The notes under the pieces were generated by a model that did no database searches, was not told the origin of the DNA, and saw only the letters and a program-made list of their open reading frames with translations. A DNA stretch of 64,000 nucleotides from Phycisphaeraceae bacterium (GTDB lineage: Bacteria; Planctomycetota; Phycisphaerae; Phycisphaerales; SM1A02): the NCBI GenBank assembly GCA_015709595.1, contig CP054178.1:1927205-1991204 (forward strand), written 5' to 3'. Below, piece after piece: positions 15,553 through 24,330 of this stretch; position 1 is the stretch's first letter; each line of letters starts with the position of its first letter. Position numbers and translations under genes: made by a program.

Positions 15553-18273
15553 ATGATCCGAGGACGCATCATCGGCGCGGCCATGCGAACAGCAGCGGCC
15601 GCACTCTTCGTCTGGTGTGTTTCAATCGACGCGATGGCGCAGCAGGCCGGCCTGGCCGACTACGCGCAGGCGCTGCGTCAGTTGACCACGGGCGAATACG
15701 AACAGGCCTCCGCCTCGTTCGAACGCGCCCTGAAGGCGGATGACGAGATCGCTGATCGTCACGTGGGTCGGGCCATCGCCCTGCTGCTGAATCGTCAGGG
15801 TCAGGCGGCCAAGCCGCATCTGGATCGGGCGCTTCGGCTGCAGGCGCGTCATCCGGCGGCGCGTGTGTGGCATTACTTCTACGACTGGGCGTACGCGCCG
15901 CGCGGGCGGAGCATTCCCGAAGTACCGCACGACGCGCCCGAGCCATACGCGCACGATCTCATCAACGCCACCACCGAGTACTGGGGCGCCCGGGAGCGCA
16001 ATCAGCCCGACGGCATGGCCGCGGCCTGGAAGAAGGTGGAGCAGTGCGCCGCCGCCTGGGCGTGGCGGCAACTGGCCGCGCCCGAGCTGGTGCAGGCGCA
16101 GTTCGACGACATCAAGGGCATGTACGAGCGCAAGGAGTATGCGTCGTGCCTGGCGATTACCGAGCGCCTGCTGGAGACCAACCCCGCCGACGCGCGTCTG
16201 TGGAGCATTGCCGGCGGGTGCCGCCTGGCGCTGAAGGACTACCACGGAGCCCGGCTGGATTACACGCGGGGTCTGTCGGTCAGTCCGGTCTCGGCGGCCA
16301 TGCTGCTGGGTCGCTCCATCGCCGCCGCCAACACCGGCGGGCTTCGCACCGCGCGCGAGGATGCGGCCCTGGCGGCCCGGATCAATCCTGACCTGGCGGC
16401 GCGGTACAAGGCGGAACTGGACGGCGCGATGGCTCAGGCGACCGGGCGGGTCTCGACGGCCCCCGGAGCCGAGGTGCTGGCGAAACTCACCACCGACGCG
16501 GCGTCGAAGCCGATGGACGCCCTGTTGCCGATCGCCGATGGGCTGGTACGTGCCGACGCGGCGGAGCGGCTGGTCGCGGCCGAGGCCCGCACGCGCGAAA
16601 TGGGGCGGCTGCAATGGGAGTTCGATCGCGATCCCCGGAACGTCGAGAAGGCGGTGGCGCTGGCGGCGTTCTGCATCCGACCCACAGTCGAGACGCCGGC
16701 GAAGGCAGGGGGCAAGGCCGGAATGGCGCGGGTTCGGGTGGGCGAGCCGGACCTGGACCGGGCGCGAACCGCCCTGGACGCGGCGGGGCAACTGGATCGC
16801 ACTCATTACGGTGCGCTCACGCAGCAGGCGCTGTGGATGCGGGCCAAGGGCGCGAAGGATCGGATGATTCAGACGGTGGCCTACGCCTTTGAACAGGGCG
16901 CGCTCAACTACGACCTGGCCATGATGCACCTGGATTACTACCAGGAGCAGGCGGCCTCGCTGGAGGGAGAGGCCGCTGCGCTGCGCTCCCCGCGGGTTCA
17001 CTACGAGAACCGATCCGACGGCCGCTACCAGGTGACGACCTACCCCAGCCAGGCGGACCTGGCCCGTGCCGCGCAACTGGAGGCACAGGCCAGGGAGCAT
17101 CGCCGCGTCAGCATGCAGCCCCTGCAGCGGCTGGCCGCGGCGCATCCCGACACCGCGATCGGCAAACTGGCTCAGGCGGAAGTGGAGCGGATGATCGGCG
17201 AGTACGACCGGATGCTGGCCACCGCCGAGGCGGCGCTGGCGATTGACCCGTGGCACCTGGAGTCGCGGGAGTTCATCATCGAACACGCGCCCCGGGTCGG
17301 GCTGAACGACATTGCGCTGAAGCATCTGGACATCATGGAGAACCTCTATGGCCCATCGGCGCGCGTCACCATCGGTCCCGCGCCGACGCTGATGAACGAG
17401 ACGCGATACACCAGCGCCGTCAAACTGCTGGAGCAGGGTCAGCAGGTGGAGCCGTCCTCGGGGCGGGCGGCGGCGCTGCGCGCGATCGCGTTGACGCTGG
17501 CGGATCGGAAGGACGAGGCGGAGACGGTGTTCCGCGTCGCCTCCGCCATCGAGCGAGCGCGGCTCGCCATGCTCGCGCCGCACGAATCCACGCCGCTCCA
17601 GGCGGACGCGGCCGCTCTGGCGATGGCGATTCAGTCGGCGTGGTCCGCGATGCTGCAGGGGACCGACGCGCCCGGCGCGTGGTCGCAACTGGAATCGCTG
17701 CTGGCGATCGCCTCGCGCGTGCCTCGCTCGCAGTGGGACCGTGAACTCCCGGCCACCAACGTTCCCACCGTGTACGCGCACAGCGACGATCGACGCCGCG
17801 TCGGCATGACCACGCGGGAACTGGTCATCGCCGCCCAGATGAACGGCGCCAAGCTGCTGGCGGCGCAGGATCGCCTTGAGGATGCGGCCCGCCTGCTGGT
17901 GGCGTGCCGGGCGGACCATGAGTCCTCGGGCCGGATGCCGCCTGTTGACGCGGCGGCGTATCCCATCATTCGCAAGATGGGCGAGGAGCGGGCCGCCAGG
18001 GTCTTCCCGCCCATCATGATGGAGGGGTACCGCATGATGAGCCGCATGGGCGGGAATCTCAACAATTCATCGCGCGGCACCGAGACGCTTGGCAAGGAAG
18101 GCGATCGTCTGCAATGGCTGCGCGCCCGCCTGGTGGAGATCGATACCGATCTCGAATTGCTCAGACAGTCGCAGACCATGACCGCCATGCGCAAGCGCGA
18201 GGAGCTCATGAACGAACGACGCGAAGTGGAGGCGGAGATCGCGGAGCTTACGCGGCGTCGGCGGGGCGGATGA
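15553..18273 (+). CDS. Very large exported TPR protein with C-terminal coiled coil
   Basis: A 906-residue protein with a signal peptide (RTAAAALFVWCVSIDAMA-QQ) followed by tetratricopeptide repeats: ALRQLTTGEYEQASASFERAL, AKPHLDRALRLQARHPAA and CLAITERLLETNPADARLWS, plus later units at about 540-660 (EYDRMLATAEAALAIDPWHLES). The C-terminus is a charged coiled coil (RLVEIDTDLELLRQ...EVEAEIAELTRR). No enzymatic motif is visible. Such proteins in planctomycetes are likely periplasmic scaffolds. The ATG at 15553 has a weak GGGGCGAG ribosome site; an internal ATG at 15583 could also be used. Confidence 0.8.
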   Translation: MIRGRIIGAAMRTAAAALFVWCVSIDAMAQQAGLADYAQALRQLTTGEYEQASASFERALKADDEIADRHVGRAIALLLNRQGQAAKPHLDRALRLQARHPAARVWHYFYDWAYAPRGRSIPEVPHDAPEPYAHDLINATTEYWGARERNQPDGMAAAWKKVEQCAAAWAWRQLAAPELVQAQFDDIKGMYERKEYASCLAITERLLETNPADARLWSIAGGCRLALKDYHGARLDYTRGLSVSPVSAAMLLGRSIAAANTGGLRTAREDAALAARINPDLAARYKAELDGAMAQATGRVSTAPGAEVLAKLTTDAASKPMDALLPIADGLVRADAAERLVAAEARTREMGRLQWEFDRDPRNVEKAVALAAFCIRPTVETPAKAGGKAGMARVRVGEPDLDRARTALDAAGQLDRTHYGALTQQALWMRAKGAKDRMIQTVAYAFEQGALNYDLAMMHLDYYQEQAASLEGEAAALRSPRVHYENRSDGRYQVTTYPSQADLARAAQLEAQAREHRRVSMQPLQRLAAAHPDTAIGKLAQAEVERMIGEYDRMLATAEAALAIDPWHLESREFIIEHAPRVGLNDIALKHLDIMENLYGPSARVTIGPAPTLMNETRYTSAVKLLEQGQQVEPSSGRAAALRAIALTLADRKDEAETVFRVASAIERARLAMLAPHESTPLQADAAALAMAIQSAWSAMLQGTDAPGAWSQLESLLAIASRVPRSQWDRELPATNVPTVYAHSDDRRRVGMTTRELVIAAQMNGAKLLAAQDRLEDAARLLVACRADHESSGRMPPVDAAAYPIIRKMGEERAARVFPPIMMEGYRMMSRMGGNLNNSSRGTETLGKEGDRLQWLRARLVEIDTDLELLRQSQTMTAMRKREELMNERREVEAEIAELTRRRRGG

Positions 18274-18292
18274 GCCGAGAAGTCGGATGGTG

Positions 18293-18574
18293 CTATTCCC
18301 CCTGCTCCGCCGCGTCATCGCGCACGCCCACCTGGTGATACCGCTTGCGCCGTGCGGCGTACTCGGCGGGCGCCACCGGCAGGTGAGGCGTCTGTCCCGC
18401 CTGCCACTGGGCGTGGATCTTCCGCAGGAAGGGAACGCACCACTGGCACCCGGTTCCCGCGCCCAGGCAGTCGGCCAGCTGCGAAGCAACCAGCGGCTGC
18501 GTCTGGTGCATGTAGTTGGTCAGTTTGCGCAGACTGACGCGGAAGCAGAGACAGACGTGGTCATCCGGGTCCAC
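18293..18574 (-). CDS. BFD-like [2Fe-2S]-binding protein
   Basis: A 93-residue protein with the BFD/fer2 pattern: VCLCFRVSLRKL (Cys8, Cys10) and LGAGTGCQWCVPFL (Cys43, Cys46), giving C-x-C...C-x2-C cluster ligands, plus an additional Cys36. Bacterioferritin-associated ferredoxins of this type bind a [2Fe-2S] cluster, and some deliver electrons for iron release from bacterioferritin; others are domains of nitrite reductase or dehydrogenases. The C-terminus (APAEYAARRKRYHQV) is polar. The start is GTG at 18574. It lies directly beside a perfect 18-bp palindrome (18575-18592) that contains the only GGAG ribosome-like site, suggesting control at that point. No bacterioferritin gene is nearby. Confidence 0.82.
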   Translation of the reverse strand: MDPDDHVCLCFRVSLRKLTNYMHQTQPLVASQLADCLGAGTGCQWCVPFLRKIHAQWQAGQTPHLPVAPAEYAARRKRYHQVGVRDDAAEQGE

Positions 18575-18592
18575 GCGGGAGTGTACTCCCGC
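18575..18592. promoter_or_regulatory. Perfect palindrome abutting the BFD-like start codon
   Basis: GCGGGAGTGTACTCCCGC is an exact inverted repeat (8-bp arms, 2-bp centre) ending at the base before the GTG start of the [2Fe-2S] gene. Read on the gene strand it contains GGGAG, the only candidate ribosome-binding site, inside the stem. It could be an operator for a dimeric regulator or an RNA hairpin that hides the ribosome site. The regulator is unknown. Confidence 0.55.
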
Positions 18593-18659
18593 CGCGCCGG
18601 TTGCGATAGTTCGCTCTGAGCGAGCCGCGACGATCAGGGAGCGGGGGCTTCAGGGCCGC

Positions 18660-19097
18660 CTACACCCATACCTGCACGATCAGCTGGTCCTCGCGGATCT
18701 TGCCCACGAACGGGCCGATGCACGCGGAGACGAACTTCACCTCGTACTCGGGGTGGCTGTCGAGCCACTCGTTGATCTGTCCATCCATGTAGCTCAGAGC
18801 ATCCTCGGAGAGCTTGGAGTGGAAGGTGCGCACGTGAATCGCGCCGTGGCCGGTGGCGTTGGGCGTGCGGTCCCATTCCTCGGAGTGGCGTCGGGTGACA
18901 TTGCCGAAGGCGCGAATCTCCTTCTTCGGGGGCTCAGCGGGAAGCGCGGAAGCGCCCGCGGCGGCCTCGCTCGCGGCGCGTGGCGAGACGGCCTCGGTCG
19001 GCTGACTCGTCACCGGCGGCGTCGCGGCGGCGCCGATCGGCTGGCCGAGCGCGGTCTGGGAGTGGCGGATCTTGCTGACGGGCGCGGGGTCGCTCAT
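18660..19097 (-). CDS. Small conserved-looking protein, function unknown
   Basis: A 145-residue protein with no signal peptide. The first 60 residues are Ala/Pro/Ser-rich and probably disordered. The C-terminal 65 residues (GAIHVRTFHSKLSEDALSYM, INEWLDSHPEYEVKFVS, IGPFVGKIREDQLIVQVWV) form a compact beta-alpha-beta-beta pattern reminiscent of short Cse60/DUF2758-type domains, by eye only. A clear GGAGG ribosome site lies before the ATG at 19097. It may be co-transcribed with the downstream BFD-like gene. No catalytic residues stand out. Confidence 0.7.
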   Translation of the reverse strand: MSDPAPVSKIRHSQTALGQPIGAAATPPVTSQPTEAVSPRAASEAAAGASALPAEPPKKEIRAFGNVTRRHSEEWDRTPNATGHGAIHVRTFHSKLSEDALSYMDGQINEWLDSHPEYEVKFVSACIGPFVGKIREDQLIVQVWV

Positions 19098-19177
19098 GAC
19101 GAGGCCTCCACAATCGAGTCGGGCGGACCGGCCCCGCCGGAAGCAGCGCGGTCCGCTTCATGCTGGATGTGACGCCC

Positions 19178-19693
19178 TCATTGTGCCCGATGCGGATCGA
19201 CTTCGCCAGTCAAAACCAGCCGCCAGCGATCCGGTTTCTCCGACAGCGTGAGGCGCGCGGTCAGCGCGTGAGGCGCCACGTCTTCCTCCCGATCGGCCCG
19301 CCAGAGCATGCGCGCCAGCAGCGAACCATCGGGCTCGCGCGACCACGTCACCTCGCCATGCGCCAGCCGCGTGACGTACCCGCGACCGCCGGACAGCGGG
19401 CCTTCGTAGTCCAGGTAGTGCGGGCGATGCGGGCCGATCCGCTCGATGAGAATCTCACGACCGGCGGGCAGTCGATCAAGGGCGTCCGGGACACGAAAGG
19501 CGACAAGCGGCCCCTCGCCATCGGCGTCGGTGGCGATCATCCAGTCCACGTGCCAGTCGCCATCGGGCAGATCGTGCCGCAACTGCACCGCGGACAAGGT
19601 CACGCCCAGCACAAAATGATCGACGGGCGGCTCCACGATTGACTGTAGGTTCGGGTCGCCGGGGCGGGACGATGCGGGCGCCGCCCCGTACAA
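19178..19693 (-). CDS. Standalone LigD 3'-phosphoesterase-like domain protein
   Basis: A 171-residue protein. Residues about 25-115 follow the pattern of the LigD 3'-phosphoesterase (DNA polymerase ligase) domain: VQLRHDLPDGDWHVDWMIA aligns with the H...HxDxRLE strand, and HRPHYLDYEGPLSGGRGYVTR with the HxxDYxDFEGxIPxGxYGxG loop. His, His, Asp and the later His are kept, but the Arg after HxD appears replaced by Met, so catalysis is uncertain. In LigD this domain trims 3' ends during end-joining. Planctomycetes carry standalone versions of unknown role. It is divergent from the lipoprotein gene at 19734, with 40 bp between starts. No ligase or Ku is in the window. Confidence 0.55.
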   Translation of the reverse strand: MYGAAPASSRPGDPNLQSIVEPPVDHFVLGVTLSAVQLRHDLPDGDWHVDWMIATDADGEGPLVAFRVPDALDRLPAGREILIERIGPHRPHYLDYEGPLSGGRGYVTRLAHGEVTWSREPDGSLLARMLWRADREEDVAPHALTARLTLSEKPDRWRLVLTGEVDPHRAQ

Positions 19694-19733
19694 TGAGCGA
19701 TCGGACGCCAGACCTGTTGAACGGAGTCACGCC

Positions 19734-20390
19734 ATGTTCTTCCGCCGAGTTTCGTGCGCGATCTCGCTGTCGCTGGTGATGCTCGCCGGCTGCGCGGTGC
19801 GCCCCACCGAGTCGATTCGATCCGATGGCGACTTCGCCTTTTCGCGGCGGGACTACGCCGTCGCCGCGAGCCACTACGAGCAGATCGTCGATCGTCATCC
19901 CGGCGACTGGCAGGCCCAGTACCGGCTGGGCATCTGCCTGACCGAGCTGGGGCGTCCGGCGGAAGGACGCCTGGCGCTCGAGCAGGCGCTGAGTCTGCGC
20001 CCCGGCGACGAGGACGTGGCCGACGCCCTGGCCGAGGCCATGCACCGGCAGGGCGCGGTGGATGAGCTCTTCGCGTTTCTGCGCGGTCGGGCGGATGTCA
20101 CACGCACCGCCAAGGCCCATCTCGACCTGGCGCGATACGCCATGGAGCACGACGATCTTGACACCGCCTCGGTGGCCCTGCTCACCGCGATCGAGGTGGA
20201 TGGCGGACGATCGACCAACCCCTATCTCGCCCGGGCCGAGTGGGCCGAGCGCGTCGGCAACACCAACGAGGCGGTGCGCCGGCTCCGCCAGGCGTACGGC
20301 ATCAACCCGCACGATCCGCGCGTGCTGGCCGGGCTGCGAACCTACGGCGAGACGCCCGGTCCCACGCTGGCCCTGCCCCCGGGGCGGTGA
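19734..20390 (+). CDS. TPR lipoprotein
   Basis: A 218-residue protein with a lipobox (SLVMLAGC, Cys20). About three TPR units follow: YAVAASHYEQIVDRHPGDWQAQYRLG, EGRLALEQALSLRPGDEDVA and TASVALLTAIEVDGGRSTNPYLAR. A final unit NEAVRRLRQAYGINPHDPRVLAGL ends the repeats, and a short Pro-rich tail closes the protein. It is probably outer-membrane anchored and acts as an interaction scaffold. A hairpin at 20407-20439 lies 17 bp after the stop and may end the transcript. The partner is unknown. Confidence 0.83.
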   Translation: MFFRRVSCAISLSLVMLAGCAVRPTESIRSDGDFAFSRRDYAVAASHYEQIVDRHPGDWQAQYRLGICLTELGRPAEGRLALEQALSLRPGDEDVADALAEAMHRQGAVDELFAFLRGRADVTRTAKAHLDLARYAMEHDDLDTASVALLTAIEVDGGRSTNPYLARAEWAERVGNTNEAVRRLRQAYGINPHDPRVLAGLRTYGETPGPTLALPPGR

Positions 20391-20406
20391 GTGATCGGCC
20401 ATCTGG

Positions 20407-20439
20407 CGCCAGCCGCTCGAACCGCTCCAAGGGCTGGCG
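20407..20439 (+). terminator. Hairpin after the TPR lipoprotein gene, possible terminator
   Basis: CGCCAGCC (20407-20414) pairs perfectly with GGCTGGCG (20432-20439) around a 17-nt loop, immediately downstream of the 20390 stop. There is no U tract, so termination would need Rho or be inefficient. Confidence 0.35.
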
Positions 20440-20577
20440 TCACCGCTGCGGCGCGAAGGTCAAGGAGAACAGCACCGTATCCCGACGCCGTATGCTGTGT
20501 GGTCCCGGGGTGAAGTCTTCCAGGGAGTCCTGGGATCGTTCCTCGGCACTCGCCCGCATTACTCAGCAGGCACCCGC

Positions 20578-21531
20578 ATGCCCGCCCGATCCACGAATGA
20601 CGCGCCCGAACTGCTGGACTGGCTCGCCCTGCTGGGCGACCTGACGCGGCTTCGCATTCTGCGGCTGCTGGGTGAGGAGGAGCTCGGCGTGGGCGAGTTG
20701 GCGCGCGTCGTCCAGGCGCCGCAGTCCAGCGTCAGCCGTCACCTCAAGTCCCTGCTGGAGAGCGGATGGGTCATCAAGCGCTCCGTGGGCACGTCAAGCA
20801 TGTACCGCTTCGATCTCTCGTTGCTCGATGGCGATGCCCGCGACCTGTGGACCGTGGCGCGAAGGCGGCTGGAGCAGTCACCGGCCTTCGACGGCGATGC
20901 GCACCGACTGCGCGAGGTGCTGGCGTCGCGTCACACCGACACCCGCGCCTTCTTCGGACGCATCGGAGGCGAGTGGGATCACCTGCGATCCGAACTCTTC
21001 GGCGATCGCTTCACCGCCGAGGCCCTGCTGGCGTTCATCAACCCGGACTGGGTGGTCGCCGACATCGGTTGCGGCACCGGAAACGCCGCCGAACACCTGG
21101 CGCCCCTGGTGAAGCGGGTGATCGCCATCGACCGCGAACCGGCGATGCTGGAGGCGGCTCGCAGGCGGCTTGCGGGGTGCGGGAACGTGGACTTCCGCTC
21201 CGGAGATCTGTCGCGACTGCCGCTGAAGGATCAGGAGATCGACGCGGCGCTGGTCTTTCTCGTCATGCATCACGTGTCCGACCCCGCCGCCGCGGTGCGC
21301 GAAATCGCCCGGTCCCTCAGGCCGGGCGGGATGGTCATGATCGTGGACATGCTGGCGCATCACCACGAGGCGTATCGACACACCATGGGGCATATCCATC
21401 TCGGGTTCACCGAGAAGGACGTGCGCGCGTGGGCCCGCGCCGCCGGGCTGCACCTGGTGCGCTACCGGCCCCTGCGACCCGACACCGAGCGCCGCGGACC
21501 GGGGCTGTTCGTCGCCACGCTGAAGAGGTGA
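20578..21531 (+). CDS. ArsR-type HTH regulator fused to a SAM-dependent methyltransferase
   Basis: A 317-residue fusion. Residues about 8-90 are a winged HTH of the ArsR type (LLDWLALLGDLTRLRILRLL, then QSSVSRHLKSLLESGWV). Residues about 145-317 are a class I methyltransferase: motif I VVADIGCGTGNAAEHL, motif II VIAIDREPAML, and LPLKDQEIDAALVFLVMHHV. This HTH-methyltransferase architecture is widespread and often sits by methionine/SAM-cycle genes, but no such gene is near here. The HTH probably represses its own or nearby genes while the other domain senses or uses SAM. The ATG at 20578 (MPARSTNDAPELLDW) is preferred to a GTG at 20497. It converges with 21543-22016, 11 bp away. Confidence 0.88.
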   Translation: MPARSTNDAPELLDWLALLGDLTRLRILRLLGEEELGVGELARVVQAPQSSVSRHLKSLLESGWVIKRSVGTSSMYRFDLSLLDGDARDLWTVARRRLEQSPAFDGDAHRLREVLASRHTDTRAFFGRIGGEWDHLRSELFGDRFTAEALLAFINPDWVVADIGCGTGNAAEHLAPLVKRVIAIDREPAMLEAARRRLAGCGNVDFRSGDLSRLPLKDQEIDAALVFLVMHHVSDPAAAVREIARSLRPGGMVMIVDMLAHHHEAYRHTMGHIHLGFTEKDVRAWARAAGLHLVRYRPLRPDTERRGPGLFVATLKR

Positions 21532-21542
21532 CTCGCCTTCCG

Positions 21543-22016
21543 TCAGCCGGACGCCGCCGCAGAATCGTCGTCCAGGATGAGCGGCGGGCGATTGGCCTTG
21601 CGCCGGATCCAGTCGACGGCGCGGCGCACCGACGGGCGCGAGACGATGGCTCGCTCCAGAGCGAACTTGCCGGGAAAGTTCAGCAGCGACAGACCCAGCA
21701 GCATGGTGATCAGCCCCTGGCCCGGCAGCACCAGCATGGCGAGACCCGCCGCCAGCAGCACCACGCCCAGCAGGTTCTTGAGCACGAGCAGCACCATACG
21801 GATGACGGGGTGGCTCTTCCGCAGGGCCGATCGAGGCCGATGCGCCGCGAAGTAGTCCGCCGGCAGCCGGGCCAGCAGCCACGGAACGAGGATGAGCGTG
21901 CCCAGGAATGTGACCGCGGAGAGGGCGCCGAGCCACCAGAACAGGTGCGGATTGTCAAGAAGTCGGTCCAGCACGGGTTTCCCGTTATCATTCGCTCCCT
22001 TGAGCCGATCCGACAC
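21543..22016 (-). CDS. PGPGW-type putative transmembrane protein
   Basis: About 157 residues from the GTG at 22016; the frame is open to 22130. Three hydrophobic helices are visible: HLFWWLGALSAVTFLGTLI, MVLLVLKNLLGVVLLAAGLA and a helix containing MLVLPGQGLITMLLGLSLLN. The PGQGL-LGLSLLNFPGKF segment is the signature of the Transmemb_PGPGW family, small membrane proteins of unknown function. Residues upstream of 22016 overlap the divergent TMTC-like gene and are Ala/Gly-rich, so I prefer the internal GTG. The C-terminus is DDDSAAASG. The true starts of this and the divergent gene lie within a few bases of each other. Confidence 0.75.
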   Translation of the reverse strand: MSDRLKGANDNGKPVLDRLLDNPHLFWWLGALSAVTFLGTLILVPWLLARLPADYFAAHRPRSALRKSHPVIRMVLLVLKNLLGVVLLAAGLAMLVLPGQGLITMLLGLSLLNFPGKFALERAIVSRPSVRRAVDWIRRKANRPPLILDDDSAAASG

Positions 22017-22020
22017 ATCG

Positions 22021-24285
22021 TTGGGAACTTCCGGCGCCGCTTCCGAACCCGCGGCGGCCCCGGGGTCAGTCCGCCTGCCGGCATGGTGGACATGGGCGGC
22101 GGCGGGGCTGCTGACCATTGTGACGTTCATCGCCTACAGCCCCACGCTGCAGGCCGAGTTTATCTGGGATGACAACGACTACGTCTGGCGCAACCCCGCG
22201 CTCAAGAGCACGCAGGGGCTGGACGGTCTGCGCGCCATCTGGACCCCCCGGCTGACGCCCCAGTACTACCCCATGGTCTTCACCTCGTTCTGGATCGAGG
22301 AGCAACTCTACCCCGACGACCCCGAGGCGCGGGGCGGGAAGGCGGTGATCGGCTATCACCTCGTCAACCTGCTGCTGCACGTCGCCAGCGCGCTGCTGCT
22401 GGCGGTCACGCTGCGGCGCGTCGGCCTGAGCGCGGGCGTCGCCTGGGCGGCGTCGTTCCTCTTCGCGCTGCACCCGGTCCACGTGGAGACGGTGGCGTGG
22501 GTAACGGAGCGGAAGAACGTGCTCTCGATGTTCTTCTTCCTGCTGGCGGCGCTGGCGTATCTGCGGTTTGATCGGGAGCGGGAGGGGGCGAGGAGCCGTC
22601 AGCCGTCAGCCATCAGCGATCCGCGGAAGGCGCATACGCCGTGGTCGTGGTATGGCCTGGCCCTGCTGCTGTTCGTGGCCGCGCTGCTGAGCAAGAGCGT
22701 GACGGCCTCGCTGCCGGTGGTGCTGGGAATCGCGCTGTGGTGGCGTGGCGAGCGCTTGGCGCTGCGCCGTCTGGCGCCGCTGCTGCCCATGCTGGCGCTC
22801 GGCGCCGCGGCGGGGCTGCACACGGGATACCTGGAGCGCGTCCACGTCGGCGCCATCGGCGCGGACTGGGACTTCACGCTCCTCGACCGCGTGGTGATCG
22901 CCTCACGCGCGGTCCTGTTCTATCCGTGGAAGATTCTCTGGCCTCATCCGCTGCTCTTCGTGTATCCACGCTGGGTGATCGACTCGAGCTCGATCATGTC
23001 GTACTGGGCGGTCGGCGCGGGGGTCGTGCTGCTGGCGGTGCTGCTGCTCATCTGGCGGCGCGGCGGCCTGCGAGGCCCGCTGGCGGCGGCGGCCACGTAT
23101 GGCGTCATGATCTTCCCCGCGCTGGGGTTCGCCAACATCTTCCCCATGCGGTTCTCCTTCGTGGCCGACCACTTTCAGTATCACGCCAGCATCGGCACGC
23201 TGGTGCTGGCGGCCGGCTCCTTCGCGTGGCTGGTGCGGAACGCGCGGCTGCGGCTGGCCGCGCTGACGCTGGCGTCGCTGATCTGCGCGGCGCTGACGTA
23301 TCGCCAGGCGACGATCTACCACAACGAGGAGACGCTCTACACCCACACCATCGAGCGCAACCCCGCCGCGTGGATGGCGCAGACCAACCTGGCCAGCTGG
23401 TACCTGGGCCAGGCGGAGAAGCACCGTGTGCGGCAGGATGCGTCGGGCGTCGAGGACGCCGCCAGGAAGGCCGAGCGCCACGCCCGCGCCGCGCTGGAAG
23501 CCCGGCCCGGGCACGACGTGGCGTGCTCCAACCTCGCCGAAGCGCTGCGCATGCAGGGGCGGTACGACGAGGCGATGACGTGGCTCGACCGGGCGATCGA
23601 GTCGGCCAGCGCGGAACTGGCCGATCAGCAGCGCCGCGGCAATGAACTGAAGGTCCGTCTCGCCAGGTCCGATGTGGCCGAGTACAACGCGCTGCGCGGC
23701 CGCCTGTTTGAACTCATGCGTGAGCCGGAGCGGGCCATCGAGGCGTACGAACGGGCGATCGAAGTCGAGGATCTGCTGCTCGTACATGAGGCGCTCTCGC
23801 GCCTGTACGCCGCGGCGGGGCGGCTGGACCGTGCCGCGCCGCATTACGAGGCGATTCTGCGCAGGCACCCCAACGACATGCCGTCGCTGCTGGCGCTGGG
23901 CGAGCACCATCGTCAGGCGGGACGGTATCGCCAGGCGCGCGACCTGCTCGCCAAGGCGCTCGACGCGGCCCGCAGCCAGGACGAGGAGATGCAGGCGGCG
24001 TGGCGTCTGGGATGGCTCTGCGCCACGGCGCGGGACGACGCGGCGCGCGACGGTCGCTACGCCCTGCTCGTCGGCGAGATGATGGTGCGAATGACGGGCG
24101 GCTCCAGTCCGCACGCCTTCGACCTCTTCGCCGCGGCGCTGGCGGAAACGGGGCGTTTCGAGGAGGCCATTCACGCCGCCGAGCAGGCCCGCATCATCGC
24201 CCAGGCGCACAACCTGACCGACCTGCTGGCGGCCATTGAGGCCCGCCTGGAAGAGTACCGCGCGGGGCGGCCCCACCGGGAGTGA
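22021..24285 (+). CDS. TMTC-like polytopic membrane protein with C-terminal TPR
   Basis: About 754 residues. After a first helix (WWTWAAAGLLTIVTFIAYSPTL), the signature FIWDDNDYVWRNPALKS resembles the DD-motif luminal loop of TMTC-type GT-C O-mannosyltransferases. LLLHVASALLLAV and HPVHVETVAWVTERKNVLS follow, with about ten more helices, then a helical TPR domain from about residue 480 (NLAEALRMQGRYDEAMTWLDRAI, ERAIEAYERAIEV). These are likely lipid-linked sugar transferases acting on exported proteins. The start is unclear: no ATG matches, the region 21892-22020 looks non-coding, and TTG codons at 22001 and 22021 are candidates. The 22597-22617 segment is a tandem CAGCCGT repeat translated in frame. 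Confidence 0.8.
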   Translation: MGTSGAASEPAAAPGSVRLPAWWTWAAAGLLTIVTFIAYSPTLQAEFIWDDNDYVWRNPALKSTQGLDGLRAIWTPRLTPQYYPMVFTSFWIEEQLYPDDPEARGGKAVIGYHLVNLLLHVASALLLAVTLRRVGLSAGVAWAASFLFALHPVHVETVAWVTERKNVLSMFFFLLAALAYLRFDREREGARSRQPSAISDPRKAHTPWSWYGLALLLFVAALLSKSVTASLPVVLGIALWWRGERLALRRLAPLLPMLALGAAAGLHTGYLERVHVGAIGADWDFTLLDRVVIASRAVLFYPWKILWPHPLLFVYPRWVIDSSSIMSYWAVGAGVVLLAVLLLIWRRGGLRGPLAAAATYGVMIFPALGFANIFPMRFSFVADHFQYHASIGTLVLAAGSFAWLVRNARLRLAALTLASLICAALTYRQATIYHNEETLYTHTIERNPAAWMAQTNLASWYLGQAEKHRVRQDASGVEDAARKAERHARAALEARPGHDVACSNLAEALRMQGRYDEAMTWLDRAIESASAELADQQRRGNELKVRLARSDVAEYNALRGRLFELMREPERAIEAYERAIEVEDLLLVHEALSRLYAAAGRLDRAAPHYEAILRRHPNDMPSLLALGEHHRQAGRYRQARDLLAKALDAARSQDEEMQAAWRLGWLCATARDDAARDGRYALLVGEMMVRMTGGSSPHAFDLFAAALAETGRFEEAIHAAEQARIIAQAHNLTDLLAAIEARLEEYRAGRPHRE

Positions 24286-24330
24286 GATGGGTTGGGCAGA
24301 CGAGCACAGGCGGGACGCCTGCGCCGCTGC

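Noticed and set aside
20396-20577. SAM/SAH riboswitch before the HTH-methyltransferase gene
   Set aside because: Only a simple hairpin is visible; I could not find the conserved core of a known SAM or SAH riboswitch.
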